A stretch of DNA of 26,389 nt from UBA6115 sp964629345 (lineage in GTDB: Bacteria; Bacillota; Clostridia; Christensenellales; Aristaeellaceae), in the NCBI GenBank assembly GCA_964629345.1, contig CAZVSG010000019.1:1-26389 (forward strand), given 5' to 3'. The notes below the pieces were generated by a model. It had not been told where the DNA came from. It ran no database searches and saw only the letters and a program-made list of their open reading frames with translations. Shown in pieces: positions 15,063-22,547 of this stretch; within the stretch, counting starts at the first letter, position 1; every line of letters starts with the position of its first letter. A program made the position numbers and the translations under genes.

Positions 15063-16181
15063 ATGACCGATCCCCGTATCACGAAGCTGGCTGACGTGCT
15101 GGTGAACTATTCCTGCAAGGTAAGGCCCGGCGATAAGGTATGGATCGACCTGAAAGGCGCGGACACCGCCATCGGCGAAGCGCTGGCGGATAAGGTCTTC
15201 CGTGCGGGGGGCCTCCCGCTGATCAGGATCACCGACAACCGCATCCAGCGGAAGCTTCTGAAAGGCTACAGCGAGGAGCAGCTGGGCTGGCTGGGGCGGG
15301 AGGACGCATCGGTCATGGCGCAGTGCGCAGCCTACATCGGCGTACGGGGAGGGCTGAACGCCTTTGAACTGTCCGACGTCCCGGAGGGGCAGAACAGCCT
15401 GTACAACCGGACCTACGGCAAGCTGGTGCACGACGAGATCCGCGTGCCCAGGACGCGCTGGGTGGTCCTGCGCTATCCGACGCCCGGCATGGCGCAGCTG
15501 GCCGGGATGAGCAGCGAGGCGTTCGAGGATTATTACTTTGACGTGTGCTCGATGGACTACGCGAAGATGGACCGCGCGATGGACGCGCTGGTGGAGCGCC
15601 TGCAAAGGACGGACAGGGTCCATATCCTGGGCCCGGGGACGGACCTGCGCTTCTCCGTCAGGGGCCAGAAGCACATCAAGTGCGCCGGGGAGATGAACAT
15701 CCCCGACGGCGAGGTGTTCACGTCGCCCGTCCGCGACAGCGTGGAGGGCACCGTCCGCTTCAATACCCCCTCGCTGTACCAGGGCCTGACGCATGAGAAC
15801 ATCGCCTTCACCTTTGAAAAGGGCAGGATCGTCCGGGCGACCGGCAGCCGGGAAGGGCTTCTCAACCAGATCCTTGACAGCGACGAGGGCGCGCGCTACA
15901 TCGGCGAATTTGCCATCGGCGTCAATCCCTACATCACCCAGCCCATGAGGGATACCCTGTTTGATGAGAAGATCGCCGGCTCCTTCCACTTCACCCCGGG
16001 CCGGTGCTATGAGGAGGCTCCCAACGGCAACCAGTCCGTCATCCACTGGGACCTGGTGCTGATCCAGACCCCGGAGTACGGGGGCGGAGAGATGTATTTT
16101 GACGGGGAGCTGGTCCGAAAGGACGGCCTCTTCCTGCCCGAAAGCCTGCAGGCGCTCAACCCCGAAGCGCTCAGGGGCTGA
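15063..16181 (+). CDS. M29-family metallo-aminopeptidase
   Basis: A 372-residue enzyme of the M29 family (AmpS/PepS/aminopeptidase T), which removes N-terminal residues from peptides using two metal ions in the cytoplasm. All six family ligands can be assigned: Glu217 in IPDGEVFTSP, Glu282 in YIGEFAIG, His309 in AGSFHFTPG, Tyr316 seven residues on in RCYEEA, and His328 and Asp330 in SVIHWDLV. The loop between Tyr316 and His328 is shorter than in AmpS, and the protein is about 40 residues shorter overall. GAGGAGGAA precedes the start. Its stop overlaps the hemW start by one base (TGATG). Its place between surface and haem genes gives little functional information. Confidence 0.9.
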   Translation: MTDPRITKLADVLVNYSCKVRPGDKVWIDLKGADTAIGEALADKVFRAGGLPLIRITDNRIQRKLLKGYSEEQLGWLGREDASVMAQCAAYIGVRGGLNAFELSDVPEGQNSLYNRTYGKLVHDEIRVPRTRWVVLRYPTPGMAQLAGMSSEAFEDYYFDVCSMDYAKMDRAMDALVERLQRTDRVHILGPGTDLRFSVRGQKHIKCAGEMNIPDGEVFTSPVRDSVEGTVRFNTPSLYQGLTHENIAFTFEKGRIVRATGSREGLLNQILDSDEGARYIGEFAIGVNPYITQPMRDTLFDEKIAGSFHFTPGRCYEEAPNGNQSVIHWDLVLIQTPEYGGGEMYFDGELVRKDGLFLPESLQALNPEALRG

Positions 16182-17302
16182 TGTCAAAACCTCTGGGGCT
16201 TTACGTCCACCTGCCCTTCTGCCAAAGGAAGTGCGACTACTGCGACTTCCCTTCCTATGCGGGGCGGCTGGCGGCGAGGGAAGCCTATACGGACAGGGTC
16301 TGCGGCGAGATCGCAGCGCGCGAAAAGGAATGGGGCCGTCTGGAGGCCGACACCGTCTATCTGGGCGGGGGGACGCCTTCCGTGATGGAACCTGCGCACC
16401 TTCAGCGCATCCTGCGGCAGTTGGGGGAGTGTTTCAGGATCCGGGCGGATGCCGAGATCAGCTGCGAGGTGAACCCGGGGACCCTGAAGGCGGGTTTCCT
16501 GGAGACGCTCAGGGAGAACGGCGTTTCCCGGCTGTCCGTCGGCGCACAGTCAGCCGACGCGGCGGAACTGCGTCTGCTGGGCCGGATCCACAGCTGGGAG
16601 CAGGCGGAGGAGACGGTCAGAAAGGCCCGGAAGGCGGGATTTTCCAACATCAGCCTGGACCTGATGTCAGCCCTGCCCGGGCAGACCTGGGACCGGCTGA
16701 AAGTGAGCCTTCAGAAAGCGCTTGCGCTGGGCATCACGCACCTGTCCGTGTACAGCCTCATCATCGAGGAAGGCACGCCCCTCCACCGGCGCCATCTTGA
16801 GGGCGAACTGACGCTGCCCGATGAGGAAGCGGAGCGGGAGATGTACTGGAATACGGCGGAGCTGCTCAAAGAGGCGGGGTTTGGGCACTACGAGATCAGC
16901 TCCTTCGCTCGCCCGGGTTTCCGCTGCAGGCACAACGAAAACTGCTGGAACCATGAGGAGTACCTGGGATTCGGGGCTTCAGCGGCCGGGTTATTCCGAA
17001 ACCATCGCTGGCGCAATCCGGCGGGGCTGGACGATTACCTTGCCGGAAAGGCTCCGGAGACGGAGGAGGTCACCCCGGGTGACGCTCGGTTTGAACGTCT
17101 GATGCTGGGCCTTCGCCTGACGGAAGGGGTGAGCCTGAAGGGTTTCCGGGAGGAGTTCGGGATGGAAGTCGCGGATGCCTGCCCGGAAGCGCTCGGCGCC
17201 AACCTGTCCCGGGGACTGCTGGAAGTATGGGAAGGCCGGCTCCGCCTGACACGCAGGGGGACAGACCTGATGGACAGGGTGCTGCTTGATTTTCTGCCCT
17301 GA
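16181..17302 (+). CDS. hemW: Radical SAM heme chaperone HemW
   Basis: A 373-residue radical SAM protein of the HemW family, which binds haem and delivers it to acceptor proteins; it is related to, but distinct from, the coproporphyrinogen dehydrogenase HemN. The 4Fe-4S site is CQRKCDYC (Cys14, Cys18, Cys21), with the SAM-binding GGGTPSV and SVGAQSAD segments. The HemW C-terminal region includes CRHNENCWNHEEYLGFGASAAG, starting about 250, split by a changed Tyr-to-Cys position relative to the common HNxxYW. The length matches the family. It starts at ATG 16181, overlapping the previous stop. Competing small hairpins (17312-17341) in the following 74 bases may reduce read-through into the SH3 gene. 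Confidence 0.9.
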   Translation: MSKPLGLYVHLPFCQRKCDYCDFPSYAGRLAAREAYTDRVCGEIAAREKEWGRLEADTVYLGGGTPSVMEPAHLQRILRQLGECFRIRADAEISCEVNPGTLKAGFLETLRENGVSRLSVGAQSADAAELRLLGRIHSWEQAEETVRKARKAGFSNISLDLMSALPGQTWDRLKVSLQKALALGITHLSVYSLIIEEGTPLHRRHLEGELTLPDEEAEREMYWNTAELLKEAGFGHYEISSFARPGFRCRHNENCWNHEEYLGFGASAAGLFRNHRWRNPAGLDDYLAGKAPETEEVTPGDARFERLMLGLRLTEGVSLKGFREEFGMEVADACPEALGANLSRGLLEVWEGRLRLTRRGTDLMDRVLLDFLP

Positions 17303-17376
17303 GGGAGGAAAAACGGCAGGGTTTGCGGCTGCCGGGCCGTTATCTGATGGAGGACCGCTTGAAGGAGGGACCCTGA

Positions 17377-18534
17377 ATGAAACGATTGATGAGCCTGATC
17401 CTGCTGGCGGCGCTTCTGCTGGGGGCCTTGCCGCAGCCTGCGCTGGCTTCATCGGGTTATGCGCTGGTCAGCAACACGACCCGTTTGAACATCCGCTCCG
17501 GCCCAGGGACAGGGTACCCTGTCATCGGCAGCATATCCGGCGGTCAGTGGGTGGACGTGGACACGGTGTCCGGCTCATGGGTTCAGGGGACTTCCCTGCA
17601 GGACGGCAGGAGCGGCTGGTTCAGCGCGAGCTTCCTGAAGATGGCCCAGGCAGGGGGGCCAACGCCGGGGTCCGTCGTGGTGGTCAACAACCCCAATCCC
17701 TCCTCCTTCCTCAACCTCAGGCAGACCCCCTCCTATACCGCGCCTGTGCTCGGGATCTTCTACAACGGCGCGGCCGGCATCTACCTCAGCGGGACGGACG
17801 GGTGGTATGAGGTCGAAATATCGGGCATGCACGGGTATTTCCGCAGCGAGTTCCTGAGGATGGCCGACGGCCCCGGACCGGTCGGGACTGCCCGGATCTA
17901 CAGCGGGAACGGCGGCAGCGTCAACCTGAGGTCCGGCCCCTCCCTGTCCCTGCCGGTCATCGGCAGGGGTTCGCCCGGAACCACGGTGACCGTCTACCTG
18001 AAGGGGAGCAAGTTCTGGTATATCTCCATGGCCGGTACTTTCGGCTTTATGGACGCGGCGTACCTGAGCGCCGGCGGTTCCAATCCCCAGCCCAATCCGC
18101 CGATCGTCATCCCCCCGGAAACCAACGCCATCGTGACCAACACCGGAAAGAGCCTGAACCTGCGCGAACAGCCCTCCACCTCCAGCCGCGTACTGGGGTC
18201 CTATCCGGGGTTGACCGCGATCCGCATCCTGAGCCAGGGGCTGAACTGGAGCCGCGTGACGGTGCCCCTTTCGGGAAAAACCGGCTATATGATGACCCGC
18301 TACCTGACGCTCTACGGCCTGCCGGCCAGCCCCGCCATGAGGGTCAGCCATCCGGCCGGGACCTATGTCAACCTGCGCACCAGGCCCAGCGTCGCGTCCG
18401 GCTCCGTCACCCTGCGCGTGCCNNNNNNNNNNCCGCACGGAAGCACCGTTACCATCCTGGTCGCCGGGGGCGAATGGGCGCAGGTCCGCTACAATGGAAC
18501 CGAGGGCTATATGATGACGGCTTTCCTGAAATAG
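17377..18534 (+). CDS. Secreted protein with five bacterial SH3 domains, interrupted by an N run
   Basis: An exported cell-wall-binding type protein. The signal peptide has the core SLILLAALLLGAL and cleavage near ALA (24). Five SH3b domains follow at about 28-88, 98-162, 171-231, 250-311 and 321-385, each with a VNLRxxPS-like opening (LNIRSGPG, LNLRQTPS, VNLRSGPS, LNLREQPS, VNLRTRPS) and a GYMMTxxL-like close. No catalytic domain is visible. AAGGAGGG lies eight bases before the start. Ten N inside the last domain (codons after LRV) add four unknown residues; if the gap is an overlap of two bases, the protein is 381 residues and reads LRVPHGSTV. It probably binds peptidoglycan or peptides at the surface. 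Confidence 0.88.
   Translation: MKRLMSLILLAALLLGALPQPALASSGYALVSNTTRLNIRSGPGTGYPVIGSISGGQWVDVDTVSGSWVQGTSLQDGRSGWFSASFLKMAQAGGPTPGSVVVVNNPNPSSFLNLRQTPSYTAPVLGIFYNGAAGIYLSGTDGWYEVEISGMHGYFRSEFLRMADGPGPVGTARIYSGNGGSVNLRSGPSLSLPVIGRGSPGTTVTVYLKGSKFWYISMAGTFGFMDAAYLSAGGSNPQPNPPIVIPPETNAIVTNTGKSLNLREQPSTSSRVLGSYPGLTAIRILSQGLNWSRVTVPLSGKTGYMMTRYLTLYGLPASPAMRVSHPAGTYVNLRTRPSVASGSVTLRVXXXXPHGSTVTILVAGGEWAQVRYNGTEGYMMTAFLK
18423..18432. other. Assembly gap of ten N inside the fifth SH3 domain
   Basis: Ten undetermined bases in a row lie between CC and CC. They keep the reading frame but insert four unknown residues where the family would have none. The flanking bases fit a two-base overlap, as explained in the findings. 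The number ten is a common placeholder rather than a measured length. Confidence 0.95.
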
Positions 18535-18551
18535 GCGGACAGATCAACTTT

Positions 18552-18577
18552 GGGGGGCTTTCCAGGAAGCCCCCTTT
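18552..18577 (+). terminator. Terminator after the SH3 gene
   Basis: A hairpin of GGGGGCTT (18553-18560) and AAGCCCCC (18567-18574) with a six-base loop, followed by TTTATG. It lies 18 bases after the stop codon and separates the SH3 gene from the next promoter. Confidence 0.75.
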
Positions 18578-18615
18578 ATGATGCGGGACGGGAGACGCGG
18601 TCCGGCGGAGCCTTG

Positions 18616-18644
18616 TTGACACGCTCCGGGCTTCACCCTACAAT
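18616..18644 (+). promoter_or_regulatory. Near-consensus sigma-A promoter of the DUF6273/CapA cluster
   Basis: TTGACA (18616-18621) and TACAAT (18639-18644) with the ideal 17-base spacer, 47 bases before the first gene. It is the strongest promoter in the window by sequence, and probably drives the three genes to 22306. Confidence 0.75.
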
Positions 18645-18690
18645 CGGTTTCATCGGGGCACACTGAAGAAACGTCAGCCGGGAGGTCATC

Positions 18691-19395
18691 ATGCGGAAAG
18701 GAAAACGGATCATCGCTGTTTTTTTTGTCTTTCTGCTCACATGGGCCGCGGCGGCTGAGGCCGGAAACGGGCTGCGCGGGTACAGCAAACAGGAGGGATA
18801 CTGCTACGCCGCTTTCGGCCGCTACCCTTATGATGAGGACGGCGGCGTACAGCCGATCCTCTGGCGGGTCCTTCAGGCAGTGGACGGCACGGCCTATCTG
18901 CTCAGCGAAAACATCCTTGAGGTCAGCAGGCTGCACTCGGTTGCCTTTGGATACCCCGGATGGGAGAAGGCGGACCTGAACGCCTGGCTGCAGGCTGACT
19001 TTATCGAGCAGGCTTTTACGGCTGAAGAAGCCCGGGCGCTCGTGACGGATCCGGAGCTTGGCAGGGTCAGCCTTCCCAGCGATGCGGATCTGAAGAACCG
19101 TGACTTTGGCTTTGACTCAGACATCAGTCGCAGGACCGTCGGCACGCCCTGGGCAAACGGCAGGGGCCTGTTTTTCTACCGGAACAAAGGGCACAGCCCG
19201 TACTGGACCCGGACTCCGTCCACGCGGGATTTCGCCCATCGGTCGATCAAGCTTGAGGGAAACATCGGCTACCTTGGCGTGACGGCGGATGACATGGGCG
19301 TTCGCCCGGTCATCTGGCTGGACCTGGGCTTGATCAAAGTCCAGCAGGGCGGCGGCACGCTGACGGACCCCTTTGCCGTGATCCCGTCAGACTGA
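18691..19395 (+). CDS. Secreted DUF6273 domain protein
   Basis: A 234-residue exported protein made of a signal peptide (core IIAVFFVFLLTWAAA, cleavage near AEA at 24) and one DUF6273 domain. Typical elements are the opening YAAFGRYPYD, ILWRVLQAVDGTAYLLSENIL (split at about 50-70), the segment LNAWLQADFIEQAFTAEEA, SLPSDADLKN, the YWTRTPS motif, and the close GVRPVIWLDLG. Its function is not established. The layout recalls formylglycine-enzyme/C-type-lectin-like domains, an inference only. GGGAGG precedes the start. It is about the same length and order of motifs as the N-terminal half of the 556-aa protein downstream. The gene is first in a three-gene set with a CapA-like gene. Confidence 0.8.
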   Translation: MRKGKRIIAVFFVFLLTWAAAAEAGNGLRGYSKQEGYCYAAFGRYPYDEDGGVQPILWRVLQAVDGTAYLLSENILEVSRLHSVAFGYPGWEKADLNAWLQADFIEQAFTAEEARALVTDPELGRVSLPSDADLKNRDFGFDSDISRRTVGTPWANGRGLFFYRNKGHSPYWTRTPSTRDFAHRSIKLEGNIGYLGVTADDMGVRPVIWLDLGLIKVQQGGGTLTDPFAVIPSD

Positions 19396-19400
19396 CGGGA
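19382..19400. repeat. Perfect palindrome across the stop codon
   Basis: TCCCGTCAG and CTGACGGGA around a central A; the TGA stop of the DUF6273 gene lies inside. A second inverted repeat (GGAAAGCC at 19398-19405 and its complement at 19426-19433) overlaps it, so two hairpins would compete. No T-run follows, so it is not a clear terminator. Confidence 0.55.
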
Positions 19401-19489
19401 AAGCCGGCACCGCGTATGCCATCAGGGCTTTCCGCGCTTCGGCGGCCGGGATTTGGCATGGACCCACTAATCTGTCAGGAGGGCGTGAC

Positions 19490-20527
19490 ATGCGCAAAGA
19501 CGCTGCCCGGATCATCGCTGTGCTCCTCGTTTTTACGGCATTCACTGCCGGCGCGCAGACCATTACCCTGACCTTCATCGGGGACACAAGCATCGGGGAC
19601 GCCTATCAGTACCGCGGCTATTCGCAGAGCTATCACAGCGTGATCAGGGAAAAGGGCATGGACTGGCCCTTCTCCCAGGTCCGTGACGTGCTGCTGGCGG
19701 ATGACCTGACGGTCGCGAACCTTGAGGGCTCCATGACCACACTGAAGAAGCACAGGGACGTCCGATATCCCCTGGTGATCGACCCCTCCTTTACCGAGGT
19801 GCTGAAAAAGGGCGGCGTTGACATCGTGAACACCGCGAACAACCACGCGATGGACTTTCTGATGGATGGGTATCAGGAGACCCTGGCCACGCTGGACAAG
19901 GCCGGCATCGCTCATTTCGGCACCTTAAGCCCGCCCAAGGTTACGAAGGCGGACAGGGCGGAGATCGTTGAGATCAAGGGGATCAGGATCGGATTCATCG
20001 GGTACACCTACCCCCAGGATTCGGATCTTGCACGGGTGGAAAACGCCTGCGCGGCGCTGAGGGAGCAGGGCTGCGCGCTGGTCATCCTGAGCCTGCACTG
20101 GGGGCGTGAAACATACATGCAGCCCAATTCCACCCAGACAGGCTTCGCGAAGAAAGCGCTGGACGCCGGGGTCGACATGATCTACGGGCACCATCCCCAC
20201 GTCGTCCAGCCGATCGCGCTGTACAAAGGGAAGCCCGTGCTCTTCAGCACCGGCAACTTCACCTTCGGGACCATGAGCCACGTGGACCGCTCTACGGGGA
20301 TGTTCCAGGTCGTTTATCAGCTGGAACCCGCCGGGCCCGTCCTGTCAAAGATCAGGGTGATCCCCTGCCTGACCACAGGCACCGGAGACTACAGGCCCCA
20401 GCCTGTGACAGATGAGGCGGGCCGCCTGGATATCTTCAGGAAGCTCAGTTTTCAAAAGCCCCCAAAGGGTTTCACGGCGCTGCCGGAGAGCTTTCTCATG
20501 ACCGGCGAGGCCGACTTTATCCAATAG
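19490..20527 (+). CDS. Exported CapA-family protein
   Basis: A 345-residue protein of the CapA (poly-gamma-glutamate/capsule) family, with a metallophosphatase-like fold. The signal peptide is short (core IIAVLLVFTAFTAG). Family motifs are LTFIGDTSIGD (27-37), NLEGSMT, NTANNHAMDF, SLHWGRE, YGHHPHVVQP and FSTGNFTFG, all present. Such proteins occur with poly-gamma-glutamate synthesis genes, but PgsB and PgsC are absent here, and many CapA proteins act on other surface polymers. The start has AGGAGGG and lies 94 bases after the DUF6273 gene with no separate promoter visible. The capsule substrate is unknown; the neighbouring glycosidase suggests a glycan. Confidence 0.88.
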   Translation: MRKDAARIIAVLLVFTAFTAGAQTITLTFIGDTSIGDAYQYRGYSQSYHSVIREKGMDWPFSQVRDVLLADDLTVANLEGSMTTLKKHRDVRYPLVIDPSFTEVLKKGGVDIVNTANNHAMDFLMDGYQETLATLDKAGIAHFGTLSPPKVTKADRAEIVEIKGIRIGFIGYTYPQDSDLARVENACAALREQGCALVILSLHWGRETYMQPNSTQTGFAKKALDAGVDMIYGHHPHVVQPIALYKGKPVLFSTGNFTFGTMSHVDRSTGMFQVVYQLEPAGPVLSKIRVIPCLTTGTGDYRPQPVTDEAGRLDIFRKLSFQKPPKGFTALPESFLMTGEADFIQ

Positions 20528-20635
20528 ACGGCGTTCAACGGACCGATCAAACCGGGGATAACGGGCCGGCAGCTTCATGGCGGCCGCGGCCGGGTCGGGC
20601 CTGAGTCGTATTCCACGCTCTTCAAAGGAGGTCCC

Positions 20636-22306
20636 ATGTTCCTCAAACGGCTGTGCGCACTGCTGATCCTTTTCTCGCTGTTTCCCTTTCCGGCCCCGGC
20701 TGAAAACGCCCTGCGCGGCTATTCAGAAAAAGAAGGCCCTGCCTGGGCGGTTTTCGGGACGTACCCGGCGGACGAAAGCGGGGAGGACGCGCCCGTGCTC
20801 TGGCGGGTGGTATCAATGGATCAGGAGCATGCATTGCTGCTGAGCGAAGCGATCCTGGACGTGCAGCCCGCCCATCAGGGGGACTCCTACCAGGGCTTTG
20901 AGACCTCCACGCTCTCAGGCTGGCTGAAGGGCGAGTTCGCCCTGCGCGCCTTCAGCGAGGCCGAACGGGCGGCCATCGTTCAGGTAGGCGATCAGGCGGA
21001 CGTCTCGCTGCCCTCGGCGGCGATGCTGAAGGATGGATCCCTGGGGTTCCTGCGGGACGCGGACCGTCAGGCGGCGGGAACAGCCTATGCCGTTTCAAAA
21101 GGGCTTGAGGTATACGGAAAGGGAGGCGCCAGCTACTGGATCGCCGACAAGGCGCAGAGCATGCAGGGCGGGCAGCGCCGGGTGATCAAGGACGGCGGGA
21201 TGGGCTACATCCGCGCCGACGCCGGATACGTCGGCGTGCGCCCCATCCTCAGGCTGGACCTCAGCCGGGTCAGCGCCCTGTCCGGCGAAGGGACAAAGAA
21301 GGATCCCTTCGTGATCGCGCCGGGGGAAAAGCCGATCCCGACGCCGTCCCCCAGTCCCATTCCGACGGCGGCACCTGAATGGGAATCCACCGGCGGTATC
21401 CTGACGGAGGGTTTCCCGGCCCTGACGGGGGAAGGCTTCCTTCCCGCGGGCCAACCGGAATATGTCTTCATCGACGAGGAAAACGGCGTATGGCGTTATG
21501 CGTCCGAAGACCTGCGCATCGTGATCGAAAAAACGCAGGATGACGCGCTGAAGACCAATTTCCTCATCGCGCAGGTTTTTGTGCGGCAGGGAGCCGAGGG
21601 ATTCCGCATGGTCCCCCACAGCCCCGGGAACCTGACGGTCAACAGGGCTCTGTACAAGGAGAAACCGGCCAGGATCGCCGAAAACAACCGCCTTGTGTTC
21701 TCCATGGACGGGGATTACTTCATTTACCGCGTCAGCCGCGCCGTCACCGAAGGGCCCAGCTACCCCATCGGGGTGGTGATCCGGGACGGCGGGACCCTGT
21801 TTGACCTGCCGCCCAAACCTGGACGGGAGGCCTATCCGCCGCTGGACATGCTGGCGCTGTATCCCGGCGGCATGATGAAGGTGTATGCGGCCAACGAGAG
21901 GACCGCGCGGGAGCTTTTGGATGAAGGCGTCCGGGACGTCCTCTCCTTCGGGCCTGTCCTCATCCGTGACGGCAAGCTCAGCACGTTCCATGAGCGGTTT
22001 GGCAACACGCCGCAGCCGCGGGCGGCCATCGGCATGGTGTCGCCCGGACATTGCATCGCGGTCATCGCGGAGGGCCGGATCAAATCCAGCCAGGGCATCT
22101 CCGTGCGCCAGCTGGGCGAAAAGATGATGGACCTTGGCTGCACGATGGCCTTCAACCTTGACGGGGGATGGACCAGCGCCATGGTCTTCATGGGCAAACA
22201 GCTCAACCAGCTGGACAAGTCCGGCGTAAAAAACAATGCCCGGACCCAGAATGAGGTCATGGGCATCGGATGCACCGAAGCCTTCGGCGAAGCGACCGGT
22301 CCGTAA
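20636..22306 (+). CDS. Secreted fusion of DUF6273 and a phosphodiester glycosidase (NAGPA-like) domain
   Basis: A 556-residue exported protein. The signal peptide is MFLKRLCALLILFSLFPFP with cleavage near APA (22). Residues about 25-222 are a DUF6273 domain, a paralogue of the gene two places upstream (ALRGYSEKEGPAWAVFGTYP against GLRGYSKQEGYCYAAFGRYP). A Pro/Thr/Ser linker (PIPTPSPSPIPTAAP) joins it to a C-terminal domain of the NAGPA/phosphodiester glycosidase kind (about 260-550). That domain shows FSMDGDYF, PYPIGVVI-like strands, AAIGMVSPG and FNLDGGWTSAMVFMG near the end. Members remove N-acetylglucosamine-type residues through phosphodiester cleavage, or act on exopolysaccharide. AAAGGAGG lies 4 bases before the start. 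A hairpin at 22336-22364 follows. Confidence 0.85.
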   Translation: MFLKRLCALLILFSLFPFPAPAENALRGYSEKEGPAWAVFGTYPADESGEDAPVLWRVVSMDQEHALLLSEAILDVQPAHQGDSYQGFETSTLSGWLKGEFALRAFSEAERAAIVQVGDQADVSLPSAAMLKDGSLGFLRDADRQAAGTAYAVSKGLEVYGKGGASYWIADKAQSMQGGQRRVIKDGGMGYIRADAGYVGVRPILRLDLSRVSALSGEGTKKDPFVIAPGEKPIPTPSPSPIPTAAPEWESTGGILTEGFPALTGEGFLPAGQPEYVFIDEENGVWRYASEDLRIVIEKTQDDALKTNFLIAQVFVRQGAEGFRMVPHSPGNLTVNRALYKEKPARIAENNRLVFSMDGDYFIYRVSRAVTEGPSYPIGVVIRDGGTLFDLPPKPGREAYPPLDMLALYPGGMMKVYAANERTARELLDEGVRDVLSFGPVLIRDGKLSTFHERFGNTPQPRAAIGMVSPGHCIAVIAEGRIKSSQGISVRQLGEKMMDLGCTMAFNLDGGWTSAMVFMGKQLNQLDKSGVKNNARTQNEVMGIGCTEAFGEATGP

Positions 22307-22335
22307 AGGGAAGGCATAGATACAGGAGCCGCCTG

Positions 22336-22367
22336 CTTCACTGGATAGACTTTATCCTGTGAAGTTT
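22336..22367 (+). terminator. Hairpin after the NAGPA-like gene, probable terminator
   Basis: CTTCAC and GGATA pair with TATCC and GTGAAG (22336-22347 and 22353-22364) around one T/T mismatch and a five-base loop, followed by TTT. It lies 30 bases after the stop codon, and it could also end the convergent minus-strand transcript. Confidence 0.55.
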
Positions 22368-22451
22368 CAGACAGCACGGCCTTCTGATTGAAATCGTTTC
22401 ATTCGGCTTTGCCGGGCGGGCGGCAAGAATTGCGCAGGGTTTCATCCCCTT

Positions 22452-22491
22452 CATTTTCACTGACCGGGAGCAAAGCCGCCGGGTGAAAATG
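22452..22491. repeat. Long inverted repeat between convergent genes
   Basis: CATTTTCAC (22452-22460) pairs with GTGAAAATG (22483-22491), and CCGG inside pairs with CCGG, separated by a three-base bulge. This makes a stable hairpin. Together with the smaller one at 22538-22557 and that at 22336-22364 it fills the gap between the plus and minus genes. It probably acts as bidirectional termination, or marks a small intergenic repeat. Confidence 0.5.
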
Positions 22492-22547
22492 CCCGTCCTT
22501 CCAAAACGGCAGAGTGTCCGCAGATGCTTTGTCGGGAGGACGGCGTA

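Noticed and set aside
13769..15082. A 437-residue minus-strand frame opposite the acyltransferase
   Set aside because: Antisense to a clear acyltransferase; composition is rich in Gln, Arg, Gly and Pro and no motif can be seen.
14829..16187. A 452-residue minus-strand frame opposite the M29 peptidase
   Set aside because: It lies against the peptidase with six intact metal ligands and resembles no protein family.
17312..17341. Terminator after hemW
   Set aside because: Two weak alternative stems (CGGCAG/CTGCCG or AACGGC/GCCGTT) without a T-run, so I did not call it as a terminator.
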